From JAKPUX01 sp964436305 (GTDB taxonomy: Bacteria > Zhuqueibacterota > Zhuqueibacteria > Residuimicrobiales > Residuimicrobiaceae), in assembly GCA_964436305.1 (NCBI GenBank), contig CAYTCI010000004.1, forward strand, positions 27,381 to 91,380: a stretch of 64,000 nt of DNA, in the 5' to 3' direction. Shown here piece after piece: positions 34,162-43,369 of this stretch. Position numbers and translations under genes: made by a program. The stretch's first letter is position 1. Each line of letters starts with the position of its first letter. The notes under the pieces are model-generated. The model ran no database searches. It had not been told where the DNA came from and worked only from the letters and a program-made list of their open reading frames with translations.

Positions 34162-36309
34162 TTGGGAAAAGCAGTTCGCTCCGCGACCCTGCTCCTGCTC
34201 TGCGCCACCCTCGCCCGGGCGGTGAACTGGTACGCCGTCGGCCTCAATGACCAGCAGAACTGGAGCTCCTTCACTATCCAGGCGATCGATATCTATCACG
34301 GCGCCTACCTCCACCATTCCGAATTCACCCCTTCCATGGAAATCCAGATGAGCCGGGACTGGTATGGCAACCGGCCCAATGATGAGCCCTTCGTCTTTTA
34401 TTGCGAGTTCTCCCTATCCGCAGATGCCGTCATCATCGGCGCCAAGGTGCGCCTGGACAACACCTGGCATACGGCGCAACCGCAGGATGTCTGGACCGCC
34501 GAAAACCAGTTTCAGACTGCACCGGCCGGCCAACCCCGCTGCCTGCTGCGGCAATATGTCCAGCGCGATTACTCCGGCGCGCGCAGCAAACGCTATCTGA
34601 TGCAGGTTTCCCCGATCCAGTTCGGCTCTCCGTTCAGCATCGCAATCACCTTCCTGGCCCCCAACACCCTCGAGCTGGACAGCGAGCGTGCCTCCATTTT
34701 CAACACCGATTTCCTGACATACCGGGAGCGGGTCCCGATCCGCTACTCTTTCCTGGACGTTCATGCTCCGGAAAATGCACCGGTTTTCGAGAATGCCGGC
34801 GGCACTATCCCCTTCGCAAAGAACGCCGAGGGGTGGTGGCGCGCTGACCTCACCTACCTCTATTGGATTGATCCTTATATGAGTTGGCCGGCGCGCAAGA
34901 ACATCAAACCGGAACTCTTTTATTACCAGGATAACGTCGAGGGCTACTACCTCCTTTCCGCCTTCCCGCCGGTCGAGCCGCAAGAGCGCAAGCCGAAAAA
35001 GGTTCTGATCCTTGCGGACCTGGGCAGTCAAACCATGGGCTACACCCGGGAGTTTCTGCTCGACCAATTCCACGATATCACCGACCGGAGCTTGAGCTGG
35101 AATGACTCCCTGAACATCCTCCTCATGGACCAGCTCGAGCCCAAACTTCTGCGCAGCCGCTTCTTGCCGGCCGACTATGCCAACCAGACGGCGCTCTTCA
35201 ACGAGATGCGCAGCTATCCAATCCCCCAGCTCAGCGCTACCACGCAGCTGCTCCGCCGGGCGGTGGCTTTTTTCAATCAGGCTGCAACCGATGGGGAGAT
35301 CTGGCTGATCACGACGGCTGAAAAGGACGCCGTCCCGGTGCAAAAGGCCAATGACATCATCGAACTGACGGTCCGTCAGCTCCGCCAGCAGGTCGTCATC
35401 AAGATCGTCGCATGCGGCCAGCCCAGCGATTACCTTTATGTCGGCGGCCAGTATTATGCAGGCAATGATTACCTGTTTGAGAATCTGACGCGACTGACGC
35501 ACGGCGGCACCCTGCGCCCGGGCCATGCAGAGGCCTACCATCTGCCGCTGGCCCTGGCCGAGCTGCTCGCCCCGGCGCTCGATCTGATGGAGGCCGATCC
35601 GGTCCCGGCAAACGGCTACAACCGGAACAAGTATTATTTCTTCTCCAGCCGGACCCGCTATCCCCTGCTCTATCCCTACATCGAATTAGGACGGGCGGAG
35701 GGAGGGCCGCCTTTCATCACCGATTTTTACGGCAATATCGAGGGCGACTGGTTCCACAAGAGAATGGACCTCGCCGCCATGCCGGCCATCAAGCAGCTGC
35801 CCCGCCTCAAGCAGCTCTGGCATGCCCATCATATCGAGGAATTGCTGCAGCAGCCCCAGGCCTGGAACCTGATCGACGAGATCGGCCGTGTCAGCAAGGA
35901 GAACAGCCTGGTCAATGCCTATTGCGCCCTGGTCATCCCGGCGGCCAATGGCTATGCCGCCTTCCAGCGCCTCGAAGAGCATGAAACTGCGATAACCTCC
36001 TCCTCAGCGCCGCGGCAGCCCGAACATTTTGAGGTCAGGGCCTATCCCAATCCTTTCAACACCCAGACCCGGGTCATCGCCCGGTTTCAGCCGGCCGAGC
36101 ACAGCGGATTCGTGTCCGTCCGCATCTATTCGCTGCTCGGTGCACAGGTCCGGCAATGGCAGCAGCCCGTGAGCGCCGGAGCAAGCCGTATTGAACTCGT
36201 CTGGGACGGTGCCAATGACCGGCAGGAACCGGTCAGCAGTGGCCTCTACTGGATCCAGGTCCAGCGCGGCACCGAGCAGTATGTCCTCAAACTCACCTGT
36301 CTGAAATAG
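34162..36309 (+). CDS. secreted VIT/vWA-like protein with C-terminal sorting domain (copy 1)
   Basis: A 715-residue exported protein. The start is TTG 34162, with an excellent AAAGGAGG five bases upstream; a short signal peptide follows (TLLLLCATLARA). Residues about 20-250 are beta-rich and resemble a divergent VIT region. A vWA-like Rossmann segment follows (PKKVLILADLGSQTMGY... and GEIWLITTAEKD). The metal site (MIDAS, normally DxSxS) is only DLGSQT, so metal binding is doubtful. The last 80 residues are the YPNPFN-type sorting domain (RAYPNPFNTQTR, VRIYSLLGAQVRQW, LVWDGANDRQEPVSSGLYW). It should be exported by a type IX-like route and surface-attached. It lies 13 bases before its paralog. 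Confidence 0.7.
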   Translation: MGKAVRSATLLLLCATLARAVNWYAVGLNDQQNWSSFTIQAIDIYHGAYLHHSEFTPSMEIQMSRDWYGNRPNDEPFVFYCEFSLSADAVIIGAKVRLDNTWHTAQPQDVWTAENQFQTAPAGQPRCLLRQYVQRDYSGARSKRYLMQVSPIQFGSPFSIAITFLAPNTLELDSERASIFNTDFLTYRERVPIRYSFLDVHAPENAPVFENAGGTIPFAKNAEGWWRADLTYLYWIDPYMSWPARKNIKPELFYYQDNVEGYYLLSAFPPVEPQERKPKKVLILADLGSQTMGYTREFLLDQFHDITDRSLSWNDSLNILLMDQLEPKLLRSRFLPADYANQTALFNEMRSYPIPQLSATTQLLRRAVAFFNQAATDGEIWLITTAEKDAVPVQKANDIIELTVRQLRQQVVIKIVACGQPSDYLYVGGQYYAGNDYLFENLTRLTHGGTLRPGHAEAYHLPLALAELLAPALDLMEADPVPANGYNRNKYYFFSSRTRYPLLYPYIELGRAEGGPPFITDFYGNIEGDWFHKRMDLAAMPAIKQLPRLKQLWHAHHIEELLQQPQAWNLIDEIGRVSKENSLVNAYCALVIPAANGYAAFQRLEEHETAITSSSAPRQPEHFEVRAYPNPFNTQTRVIARFQPAEHSGFVSVRIYSLLGAQVRQWQQPVSAGASRIELVWDGANDRQEPVSSGLYWIQVQRGTEQYVLKLTCLK

Positions 36310-36322
36310 GGAGGCGAAAACC

Positions 36323-38467
36323 ATGAAACGGCAGTTCGTTCTCCTCCTCAGCTTGCTGCTGGTCACAATAGCCTCCGCCACCCGTATCAGCATTTATGAA
36401 GCGGGCTATCCGCAGAATCGCGACGACAATGTCCGTGTGGAAGAGGTGACCGATGTGGTCCGGACCCGCGGTATCTATATCGAACACCAACTCCATCTCT
36501 CTTTCGCTTACGATTTCAACTCCTGGTTCTTCACCAATTATAATGAGCTCGAGCTGGAATGGACTTTCCAGATGCCGGAAGAGGTTACCCTGTTCAATCT
36601 ATATTACTGGAAAGAGGATTCGGTTTGCCGCGCCATCCTGCTGGACAAATGGACGGCACAGAAGATGTTCGACGAGAAGAGCAGCCCCACACGCGAACCG
36701 GCCTTGCTGACGCGGGGCATCGCCGATCAGAACGGCCAGGTCCAGTATGCCTTGCGTCTCTTTCCAATCAAGCGATTCACCAGATGCCGGATCATGATCC
36801 AGTACCTCGTGCCAGCCCGGCCCTCCAGCGGCCGGCTGCGCACCTGGCTGCCCCTGCCGCAGGTGACGACCGAAACCGGCGGCGCCAAAATCCTGCGCCT
36901 GCTCTACCTCCGCGGGGATAATCCTGATTCCGCCGCGATCGTCGGCCTGCCCGGGATCACTTTCACCTACTACCCCAGGGACAAGGCCTGGGAAGCGGAG
37001 TTGCCAATCGCCTCCCTGGATTATGCGGAGCTGATCCTGCCCTCTCCCATCCGGGGGGAGTATTACCTCTCCCTCTATCGCAAGGGGGATGAAGCCTTTT
37101 ACAATCTGGCGGTCTATCCGCCGGCGATCTCTTCGGTCCACCAGCCGCGCAAGATCCTGATCCTGGTGGACTTTAATCCCGGTAACAGCAACGGGCTGAG
37201 TGCTGATTTGCTGCTCTCCTCGCTGAAAGAAACCATGGAGCGCACCTTGACCCCTGCCGACTCTGCTTCGGTCATCGTGACGTTTACCGAACCCGCTTAT
37301 GGCAGCCGGAGCTGGCAGGGATGCTCGCAGCAGAACATCGACCGCCTTTTCGGGGATTTTTGGGGCAAACGTTTTTACAATGTCAATCTGTCGCAGGAGT
37401 TGCTGGCTGCAGCCGAATGGTTCATGGGGACCAATGGGCAGGGGGAGATCCTCTGGATCACCAATCGTGCCGATTTTCCCACAGCCACCGCATTGGCCGC
37501 CCAATATGCCCGGGAGATCGCCGGGCACTTTCCCGCCGGCACCCCTGTCCACGTGCTTGACCTGGAGAATACCTTCAGGCTGGTTTACTTTCCGGATTTC
37601 GGCTATGGAAACGGGAGCTATACCTTCCTTTCCGAGCTGACCCGAATCACCGGCGGCAATCTCTTTTTCTATCGCTTCCATCCCTTAAAAACCGCTTTGG
37701 CGGCGCTCTTTTTCGACAAGGTGATGCACTACAAAGAGGTGGAGGTGCAGACGCGCATGCAGAACGGGTATACCTATGACCGGCAGAACCATGCGCGCTT
37801 CGAAGGCTATTATCCGCTCGATTTTCCGGTAATCCAGACCGGGCAATTGCAGGGTACTTTCCCGATGACCGTGACCCTTATCGGCAGTACCCTCGATACC
37901 GTCGTGAGAAAGGAGATCGTCATTCCCGAATCGGCGGTTGATGCCGGCACTGAACATCTGGCAACCGCCCATTATGGCCATCAGATCGAAAAGATGGGCC
38001 GGCGGTATCAGAACAACGCACTGATCGAAAACCTGATCGCCCTCAGCACGTCTGCTGGCATCCTCTCCCCCTATACCGCTTTCATCATCCCGGATGATCC
38101 AACCAGTTGCTATGTCCCGGACTTTATCGATGACACCCGTAAAGGCAGTTCAGGGGCAGAGTTGCATCCCGCCATGCAGGACACGCTGGTGGTTTTTTCG
38201 GCGTCTCCCAATCCTTTCAATCCGCAAACGACCTTCACCATCACGCTGCCGGTGGTTCCAGCGGAGCGCGAACTGGTCGTGAATCTCTATAACTTGCGTG
38301 GTCAGCAGGTCCGGCAGCTGTGTTTACCGGCGCTCCAGCCTGGCCGTTATCAGATCAGCTGGGATGGGCGTTCCGACGCAGGAGTCTCCCTTGCAAGTGG
38401 CAAATACTTCGCACTCTTGCAGGTGTCGCGGCAGCGCAAGGTCCTGCCACTGACCTTGCTAAAATAG
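36323..38467 (+). CDS. secreted VIT/vWA protein with C-terminal sorting domain (copy 2)
   Basis: A 714-residue protein, probable tandem paralog of the preceding gene. Signal peptide (FVLLLSLLLVTIASA). The N-terminal VIT domain is clearer than in copy 1: TAQKMFDEKSSPTREPALL and YALRLFPIKRFTRCRIMIQY are the family landmarks. The vWA-like domain starts at RKILILVDFNPGNSNG, again with a degraded MIDAS (DxNxxN rather than DxSxS); GEILWITNRADFPTA follows. C-terminal sorting domain: SASPNPFNPQTTF, VNLYNLRGQQVRQL, ISWDGRSDAGVSLASGKYF. VIT/vWA proteins often form secreted complexes or adhesins. Function here unknown. GGAGG lies at spacing 8 before ATG 36323. Confidence 0.75.
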   Translation: MKRQFVLLLSLLLVTIASATRISIYEAGYPQNRDDNVRVEEVTDVVRTRGIYIEHQLHLSFAYDFNSWFFTNYNELELEWTFQMPEEVTLFNLYYWKEDSVCRAILLDKWTAQKMFDEKSSPTREPALLTRGIADQNGQVQYALRLFPIKRFTRCRIMIQYLVPARPSSGRLRTWLPLPQVTTETGGAKILRLLYLRGDNPDSAAIVGLPGITFTYYPRDKAWEAELPIASLDYAELILPSPIRGEYYLSLYRKGDEAFYNLAVYPPAISSVHQPRKILILVDFNPGNSNGLSADLLLSSLKETMERTLTPADSASVIVTFTEPAYGSRSWQGCSQQNIDRLFGDFWGKRFYNVNLSQELLAAAEWFMGTNGQGEILWITNRADFPTATALAAQYAREIAGHFPAGTPVHVLDLENTFRLVYFPDFGYGNGSYTFLSELTRITGGNLFFYRFHPLKTALAALFFDKVMHYKEVEVQTRMQNGYTYDRQNHARFEGYYPLDFPVIQTGQLQGTFPMTVTLIGSTLDTVVRKEIVIPESAVDAGTEHLATAHYGHQIEKMGRRYQNNALIENLIALSTSAGILSPYTAFIIPDDPTSCYVPDFIDDTRKGSSGAELHPAMQDTLVVFSASPNPFNPQTTFTITLPVVPAERELVVNLYNLRGQQVRQLCLPALQPGRYQISWDGRSDAGVSLASGKYFALLQVSRQRKVLPLTLLK

Positions 38468-38591
38468 TCCATTTCTCGCATAGTGAACCCCGGAGCGGTT
38501 ACGCAGCTGGAGTCGTTGCCCCGGGCTCCGGACCATCGCTCACTGCCATCCCGGGATTTCACGCCCACCGGATGAAAGCCAGAAAAACCAG

Positions 38592-38620
38592 TTGTAAATC
38601 TCGCGATTTTTTAATAAACT
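38592..38620 (+). promoter_or_regulatory. sigma70-type promoter of hutH
   Basis: TTGTAA (38592-38597), 17-base spacer, TAAACT (38615-38620). Predicted start near 38627, leader about 18 bases. The 177 bases between the VIT/vWA gene and hutH hold no other feature apart from a weak CCGGAGC/GCTCCGG repeat at 38490-38531. Confidence 0.5.
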
Positions 38621-38644
38621 CTGCTTCATTTTCCAGGAGCATCC

Positions 38645-40168
38645 ATGCAGCCCATCCTCCTCGATGGAGAATCGCTCACCCTCGCCGATCTTTACGCGAT
38701 CGCCGGCGGCCGCTCCGTCGCGATCGCACCCGGAGCCATGACCCAGATGGCCGCTTCCCGCGCCTGCATCGAGGCGATCATCCGCGACGGCCGGGTGGTC
38801 TACGGCGTCAATACCGGCTTTGGCAAGCTGGCCACCATCCATATCGCCGACGATGCCCTCGAAACCCTGCAGCGCAACCTGGTGCTCAGCCATGCCTGCG
38901 GCATCGGCGAGCCGATCCCTGCCCCCCTGGTCCGCGCCCTCATCGCCCTCAAGATCAACGCCCTCTGCAAGGGATTTTCCGGCACCCGGCCGGAGGTGGC
39001 GCTCTTTCTTCAGGAGATGCTCAACCGCTCCATCCTCCCGGTCATCCCGTGCAAGGGCTCGGTCGGTGCTTCCGGCGACCTGGCGCCGCTGGCGCATATG
39101 ACGCTGGTGATGCTCGGCCTTGGTGAAGCCTGGTATGCCGGCGAGCGCATACCCGGGGCGGAGGCGCTGGCGCGCGCCGGTCTGGAACCGGTCACGCTCA
39201 AGGCCAAGGAGGGGCTGGCCGTGCTCAACGGCACGCAGGTGCTCACCGCCTATGGGGCCTTCGCCTTGCAGCGTGCCTTGCAACTGGCGCGGCTGGCTGA
39301 CATCGCGGCCGCTCTCAGCGTCGAGAGCCTGCTCAACACCCGGGTCGCCTTCGACCCGCGCATCCAGCGGGCCCGCGGCCATCAGGCCCAGATCCGGGTG
39401 GCCGATAATCTCATCCGTTTGCTGGCCGGGAGTGCGATCGTCGAATCGCACCACGACTGCGGCAAGGTCCAGGATCCCTACTCCTCCCGCTGCACCCCGC
39501 AGGTGCATGGCGCCGTCCGCCAGGCCCTGGCCTACGCCGAGGGCGTCATCAGCACGGAACTCAATGCCTCCACCGACAATCCCCTGATCTTCGCCGCCGA
39601 ACAGGAGGTCCTCTCGGGCGGCAACTTTCACGGCCAGCCGGTCTCGCTGGCCTGTGATACCCTGGCAATCGCCATCGCCCAGCTGGCCAATATCTCCGAG
39701 CGCCGGCTCGAGAACCTGATGGACCCGGTCCAGAGCGGTTTGCCCCCCTTCCTGGCGGCGGAGAGCGGCACCAACTCCGGCTTCATGATCGCCCAGGTGA
39801 CCGCCGCCGCCCTGGTATCGGAAAACAAGGTGCTGACCCACCCGGCCTCGGTCGATTCGATACCCACCTCAGCCAATCAGGAGGACTTTGTCAGCATGGG
39901 GGCCTGGGCCAGCCGCAAGGCGCTGGAGGTCGTGGAGAACAGCGAGACGGTCCTCGGCATCGAACTGCTGGCCGGTTGCCAGGCAATGGATACCCGCCAG
40001 GGGCTCGAACCCGGCCAGGGTACCGGGATTGCCTGGCGCCACATTCGCCGCCGGATTCCCTCGATGCCGCGGGACCGGCTGCTGCACGAGGATATGGTCA
40101 CGATCACCCGCATGGTGCGGGAAAACAGCATCGTGCAGGCGGTCGAGGCGGCCATCGGTGCGTTGTGA
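38645..40168 (+). CDS. hutH: histidine ammonia-lyase
   Basis: A 507-residue MIO enzyme that deaminates L-histidine to urocanate. The autocatalytic MIO triad A142-S143-G144 lies in GSVGASGDLAPL at the same number as in the Pseudomonas enzyme. Other landmarks: GVNTGFGKLA, DPYSSRCTPQVHGA, NFHGQPVSL and QEDFVSMGAW. The start ATG 38645 has CAGGAG at spacing 5. No other hut genes are present, so it may serve another purpose or the pathway may be scattered; a Tyr/Phe lyase or aminomutase is a less likely alternative because the His-specific residues look conserved. Confidence 0.93.
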   Translation: MQPILLDGESLTLADLYAIAGGRSVAIAPGAMTQMAASRACIEAIIRDGRVVYGVNTGFGKLATIHIADDALETLQRNLVLSHACGIGEPIPAPLVRALIALKINALCKGFSGTRPEVALFLQEMLNRSILPVIPCKGSVGASGDLAPLAHMTLVMLGLGEAWYAGERIPGAEALARAGLEPVTLKAKEGLAVLNGTQVLTAYGAFALQRALQLARLADIAAALSVESLLNTRVAFDPRIQRARGHQAQIRVADNLIRLLAGSAIVESHHDCGKVQDPYSSRCTPQVHGAVRQALAYAEGVISTELNASTDNPLIFAAEQEVLSGGNFHGQPVSLACDTLAIAIAQLANISERRLENLMDPVQSGLPPFLAAESGTNSGFMIAQVTAAALVSENKVLTHPASVDSIPTSANQEDFVSMGAWASRKALEVVENSETVLGIELLAGCQAMDTRQGLEPGQGTGIAWRHIRRRIPSMPRDRLLHEDMVTITRMVRENSIVQAVEAAIGAL

Positions 40169-40198
40169 GGTAAACGGTTGAAAATCAAGGAATGAACC

Positions 40199-40214
40199 GG
40201 GGTCTGCTGACCCC
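40199..40214 (+). other. short hairpin in the guaB leader
   Basis: GGGGTC-TGCT-GACCCC lies between hutH and guaB. It lacks a T-run and is too short for a confident call. Confidence 0.3.
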
Positions 40215-40249
40215 TTGTCGAATAGCCATAATGAGGGAGAGCGACTGAA

Positions 40250-41719
40250 ATGAACAAGATCATCGGCGAAGGCTACACCTTCGATGACGTCCTGCTGGTA
40301 CCGAACAAATCGGATATCCTGCCCAAGGAGACCGATGTTCGCACGCGGCTGACGCGCAAGCTGGCCCTCAATCTGCCCCTGATGAGTGCGGCCATGGATA
40401 CGGTGACTGAAGCCGATCTGGCGATCGCCATCGCCCGTGAGGGCGGGATCGGCATCCTGCACAAGAACTGCAGCCTGCAGGAGCAGGCGGCCGAAGTGGA
40501 CAAGGTCAAGCGCTCGGAGGCGGGGATGATCATGAATCCCATCACCCTGGCGCCGGACCGCAAGCTCAGTGAAGCCCTCGAGCTGATGCAGCGTTACCGT
40601 ATCTCCGGCATTCCGATCGTCGACGGTCAAAAACTGGCCGGCATTCTCACCAACCGCGACCTGCGTTTCGAGACCGACCTCAACAAGCGCGTCTCGGCGC
40701 TGATGACCGGCAAGGAGCGGCTGATCACCGCCCCGGTCGGCACCTCCCTGGATGAGGCTGAAAAACTTCTCCAGCTGCACCGCATCGAGAAATTGCTGGT
40801 GGTCGACAAGGAGGGCAAGCTCAAGGGACTGATCACGGTCAAGGATATCCAGAGCCGCAAACGCTTTCCGCTGGCGTCCAAGGACAAGCATGGCCGGCTG
40901 CTGGTTGGCGCGGCGATCGGTGTGGCGCATGACACCATCGAGCGGGCCGAGGCCCTGATCGCGGCCGGCGTTGATGTCCTCGTGGTCGACACCGCCCATG
41001 GCCACTCGCGCGGCGTGATCCACACCGTCGAGATGGTCAAGAAGCAGTTCTCCGAGATCGAGGTGATCGCCGGCAATGTCGCGACACCGGAGGGCGCTGC
41101 TGATCTCATCGCCGCCGGGGCCGATGCCATCAAGGTCGGGATCGGGCCGGGCTCGATCTGCACCACCCGCATCATCGCCGGCACCGGTGTGCCGCAGCTG
41201 ACCGCGATCATGGGCTGCGCCGAGGTCTGCCGCAAGGAGTCGGTCCCCCTGATCGCCGACGGCGGCATCAAACAGACCGGCGACATCGCCAAGGCAATCG
41301 TCGCCGGCGCTGACTCGGTGATGCTCGGCAACATGCTGGCCGGCACCGACGAAAGTCCCGGCGAGACCATCCTCTATGAGGGCCGCAGCTACAAGGTCTA
41401 CCGCGCCATGGGCTCGCTCGGGGCGATGCGCGGCGGGCGCGGCGACCGCTATTTTCAGGAGGGGGTACAGGATACCAAGAAACTGGTGCCGGAGGGCATC
41501 GAGGGGCGGGTTCCGTACCGCGGCAAGGTGGCCGATGTCATCTACCAGATGACCGGCGGGCTGCGCTCGGCGATGGGCTACAGCGGTGCCGCCACCATCG
41601 CGGAACTGCAGCAAAAGGGCCGCTTCATCCGCATCACCCAGGCCGGCCTGCTCGAAAGCCATCCGCACGATATCATCATCACCAAGGAAGCGCCCAACTA
41701 CATGCTCCAGGGACGTTGA
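40250..41719 (+). CDS. guaB: IMP dehydrogenase
   Basis: A 489-residue enzyme that oxidises IMP to XMP, the committed step of GMP synthesis. N-terminal TFDDVLLVP, PLMSAAMDTVTEADLA, tandem CBS domains (about residues 95-205), GAAIGV, VDTAHGHS, the active-site loop GPGSICTTRI with catalytic Cys, and the flap region around GRGDRYFQEG. The start ATG 40250 has GAGGGAGAG upstream. Length is close to the usual 485-490. Confidence 0.96.
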   Translation: MNKIIGEGYTFDDVLLVPNKSDILPKETDVRTRLTRKLALNLPLMSAAMDTVTEADLAIAIAREGGIGILHKNCSLQEQAAEVDKVKRSEAGMIMNPITLAPDRKLSEALELMQRYRISGIPIVDGQKLAGILTNRDLRFETDLNKRVSALMTGKERLITAPVGTSLDEAEKLLQLHRIEKLLVVDKEGKLKGLITVKDIQSRKRFPLASKDKHGRLLVGAAIGVAHDTIERAEALIAAGVDVLVVDTAHGHSRGVIHTVEMVKKQFSEIEVIAGNVATPEGAADLIAAGADAIKVGIGPGSICTTRIIAGTGVPQLTAIMGCAEVCRKESVPLIADGGIKQTGDIAKAIVAGADSVMLGNMLAGTDESPGETILYEGRSYKVYRAMGSLGAMRGGRGDRYFQEGVQDTKKLVPEGIEGRVPYRGKVADVIYQMTGGLRSAMGYSGAATIAELQQKGRFIRITQAGLLESHPHDIIITKEAPNYMLQGR

Positions 41720-41735
41720 GTCCGGCCGCAAGGAC

Positions 41736-41768
41736 AAAAAAAAGCCTCGACACCCTGGTGTCGAGGCT
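41736..41768 (-). terminator. intrinsic terminator of rpsT
   Basis: AGCCTCGACACC (41743-41754) / GGTGTCGAGGCT (41757-41768). On the minus strand it is followed by T8 (41743-41736). It separates rpsT from the convergent guaB gene. Confidence 0.9.
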
Positions 41769-41829
41769 ACAGTTCTTGCCGATCTTGCGCCGGACGGTGT
41801 TGGGCCGCCCGCAGCGATGCAGAGAATCC

Positions 41830-42084
41830 CTAAGCGAGCTTGTTGACGATCGCGGCCAGCTTGGACTTTTGATTGGCGGCTTTGTTCTTATGAATGATCC
41901 CCTTCTTGGCCAGCTTGTCCAGCAGGGAGGCGGTATGGCGGAAGAGCTTCTCACCCTCCTCCTTGCTGCTGATGGCGCGCACCTTTTTCACATAGGTACG
42001 CAGGGTATTCTTGTAGGCCTTGTTGCGCTCGGTGTCGCGCGTATTGGTCTGGATTCTCTTGACAGCGGATTTGTGGTTCGCCAT
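41830..42084 (-). CDS. rpsT: 30S ribosomal protein S20
   Basis: An 84-residue, Lys/Arg-rich protein that binds the 5' domain of 16S rRNA. MANHKSAVKRIQTN at the N-terminus and LHKNKAANQKSKLA at the C-terminus fit the family (here HKNKAANQKSKL). The start ATG 42084 follows GAGAGGAACC. Family length about 85-90, as here. Strong promoter at 42113-42141, terminator at 41736-41768, so single-gene unit. Confidence 0.96.
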   Translation of the reverse strand: MANHKSAVKRIQTNTRDTERNKAYKNTLRTYVKKVRAISSKEEGEKLFRHTASLLDKLAKKGIIHKNKAANQKSKLAAIVNKLA

Positions 42085-42112
42085 GGTTCCTCTCTTTTTT
42101 TTATAGCCTGTA

Positions 42113-42141
42113 AGTATAAGGATTTTTATCCTAAAATGCAA
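42113..42141 (-). promoter_or_regulatory. rpsT promoter with palindrome in the spacer
   Basis: Minus strand TTGCAT (42141-42136), 17 bases, TATACT (42118-42113). The spacer holds AGGAT-tttt-ATCCT (42119-42132), a perfect inverted repeat that could be an operator. Predicted start near 42106; leader about 22 bases. Confidence 0.75.
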
Positions 42142-42196
42142 CAGATTTTTGCACAATTCAACCCACCGACCACCATACCCTTGAGAAAGGCCATCT

Positions 42197-43318
42197 ATGG
42201 AGACTGCCATCCGGATTGAACCGGTCACCACGGCTGCGGGGCGCAAAGACTTTATCAAATTTCCCTGGCGTGTTTATCACAATGATCCCCTCTGGGTGCC
42301 CCAGCTCATCAGCGACGAAATCAAGATCCTCGATCCGGCCAAGGGCACCTTTTTCCAGTTCGGCGAAGCGGCACTCTTCATGGCCTACCGCGGTGAGGAG
42401 CCGGTGGGGCGCATCTCTGCCCAGGTCAATCATCAATACGAACGCTATCACGACAACCACACCGGATTCTTCGGCTTTTTCGAGAGCATCGATGACCAGG
42501 CCGTGGCCGACGCCCTCTTCGGCGCTGCGACCGCCTGGCTGCGCAGCAAGGGCAAGAGCCGGGTCATGGGTCCGATGAGTTTCTCAATGTATGACATCAG
42601 CGGCGTCCTCATCGAGGGCAACGACACCATGCCCTGCATCCTCACCGCCTACAATCCGCCCTATTACGAACCCCTCTTCGACGCCGCCGGCATGAAAAAG
42701 GCGATGGACTGGTACGCCTTCCTCGTAAGCCAGGACTCTGTATTGCGGCCGGGACTTCAGCGCATCGCCAGCCGGGTGATGCAGCAGGAGGGGCTGGAAA
42801 TCGTCCCCCTCGATATGAAGATCTTTGATCAGCGGGTGCATGAGGTGGCGCGCATCTTCTCCGACGCCTGGATGGAAAACTGGGGCCATGTCCCCTTCAC
42901 GGACGGCCAGGTGCAGGATCTGGTTCACGAACTCAAAATGGTGATCGTCCCGGAGGTCACCCTCTTCGCCCTCTATCACGGCGAATGCATTGGTTTTTCT
43001 CTCAGTGTCAAGGATGTCAATCCGGCCCTGCAAAAAGCCAACGGTCGTCTCTTCCCCTTTGGCTTGCTCAAGCTCCTCTGGCATGTCCGCAGGACCAGCC
43101 GGTTGCGCACCATGGCGATGGGCGTGCTCAAGGAGCACCGCCACCGCGGCATCGATATTGCCTTTTATCTTAAAACGATCGAGGAGGGGCGCCGCCTGGG
43201 CTTCTACGACAGCGAATGCTCGATCATCCTCGAGATCAACAAACGTATGATCAGCGCGCTCGAGGATCTTTCGGCCCGGCGCTACAAGACCTTCCGCTTT
43301 TACGAAAAAGAGATCTGA
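42197..43318 (+). CDS. GNAT-like acyltransferase of unknown substrate
   Basis: A 373-residue protein of the large GNAT-like family that begins TAAGRKDFIKFPWRVYHNDPLWVPQL. It has an N-terminal acyltransferase half and a C-terminal half with the acetyl-CoA-binding type loop (AMGVLKEHRHRGIDIAF) and CSIILEINKRM. The start ATG 42197 has GAGAAAGG at spacing 6. Probably cytoplasmic. A family role in small-molecule or lipid acylation is suspected only. Confidence 0.75.
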   Translation: METAIRIEPVTTAAGRKDFIKFPWRVYHNDPLWVPQLISDEIKILDPAKGTFFQFGEAALFMAYRGEEPVGRISAQVNHQYERYHDNHTGFFGFFESIDDQAVADALFGAATAWLRSKGKSRVMGPMSFSMYDISGVLIEGNDTMPCILTAYNPPYYEPLFDAAGMKKAMDWYAFLVSQDSVLRPGLQRIASRVMQQEGLEIVPLDMKIFDQRVHEVARIFSDAWMENWGHVPFTDGQVQDLVHELKMVIVPEVTLFALYHGECIGFSLSVKDVNPALQKANGRLFPFGLLKLLWHVRRTSRLRTMAMGVLKEHRHRGIDIAFYLKTIEEGRRLGFYDSECSIILEINKRMISALEDLSARRYKTFRFYEKEI

Positions 43319-43324
43319 GTTGGC

Positions 43325-43344
43325 GCTCCCGCCCGGGCGGGAGC
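43325..43344. repeat. 20-bp perfect GC palindrome GCTCCCGCCC/GGGCGGGAGC
   Basis: Two exact ten-base arms without a spacer between the acyltransferase and the next barrel gene. It would form a stable hairpin. No T-run follows, so it is a candidate for transcript attenuation or a protein site. Confidence 0.7.
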
Positions 43345-43369
43345 AGCCTGTAACCAACGGCAGCCACGC

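Noticed and set aside
38490..38531. CCGGAGC/GCTCCGG repeat as terminator of the VIT/vWA pair
   Set aside because: The loop is 28 bases and no T-run follows; too weak to call a terminator.
39869..41737. Long minus-strand frame opposite guaB
   Set aside because: guaB is unmistakable on the plus strand; the minus frame is its shadow.
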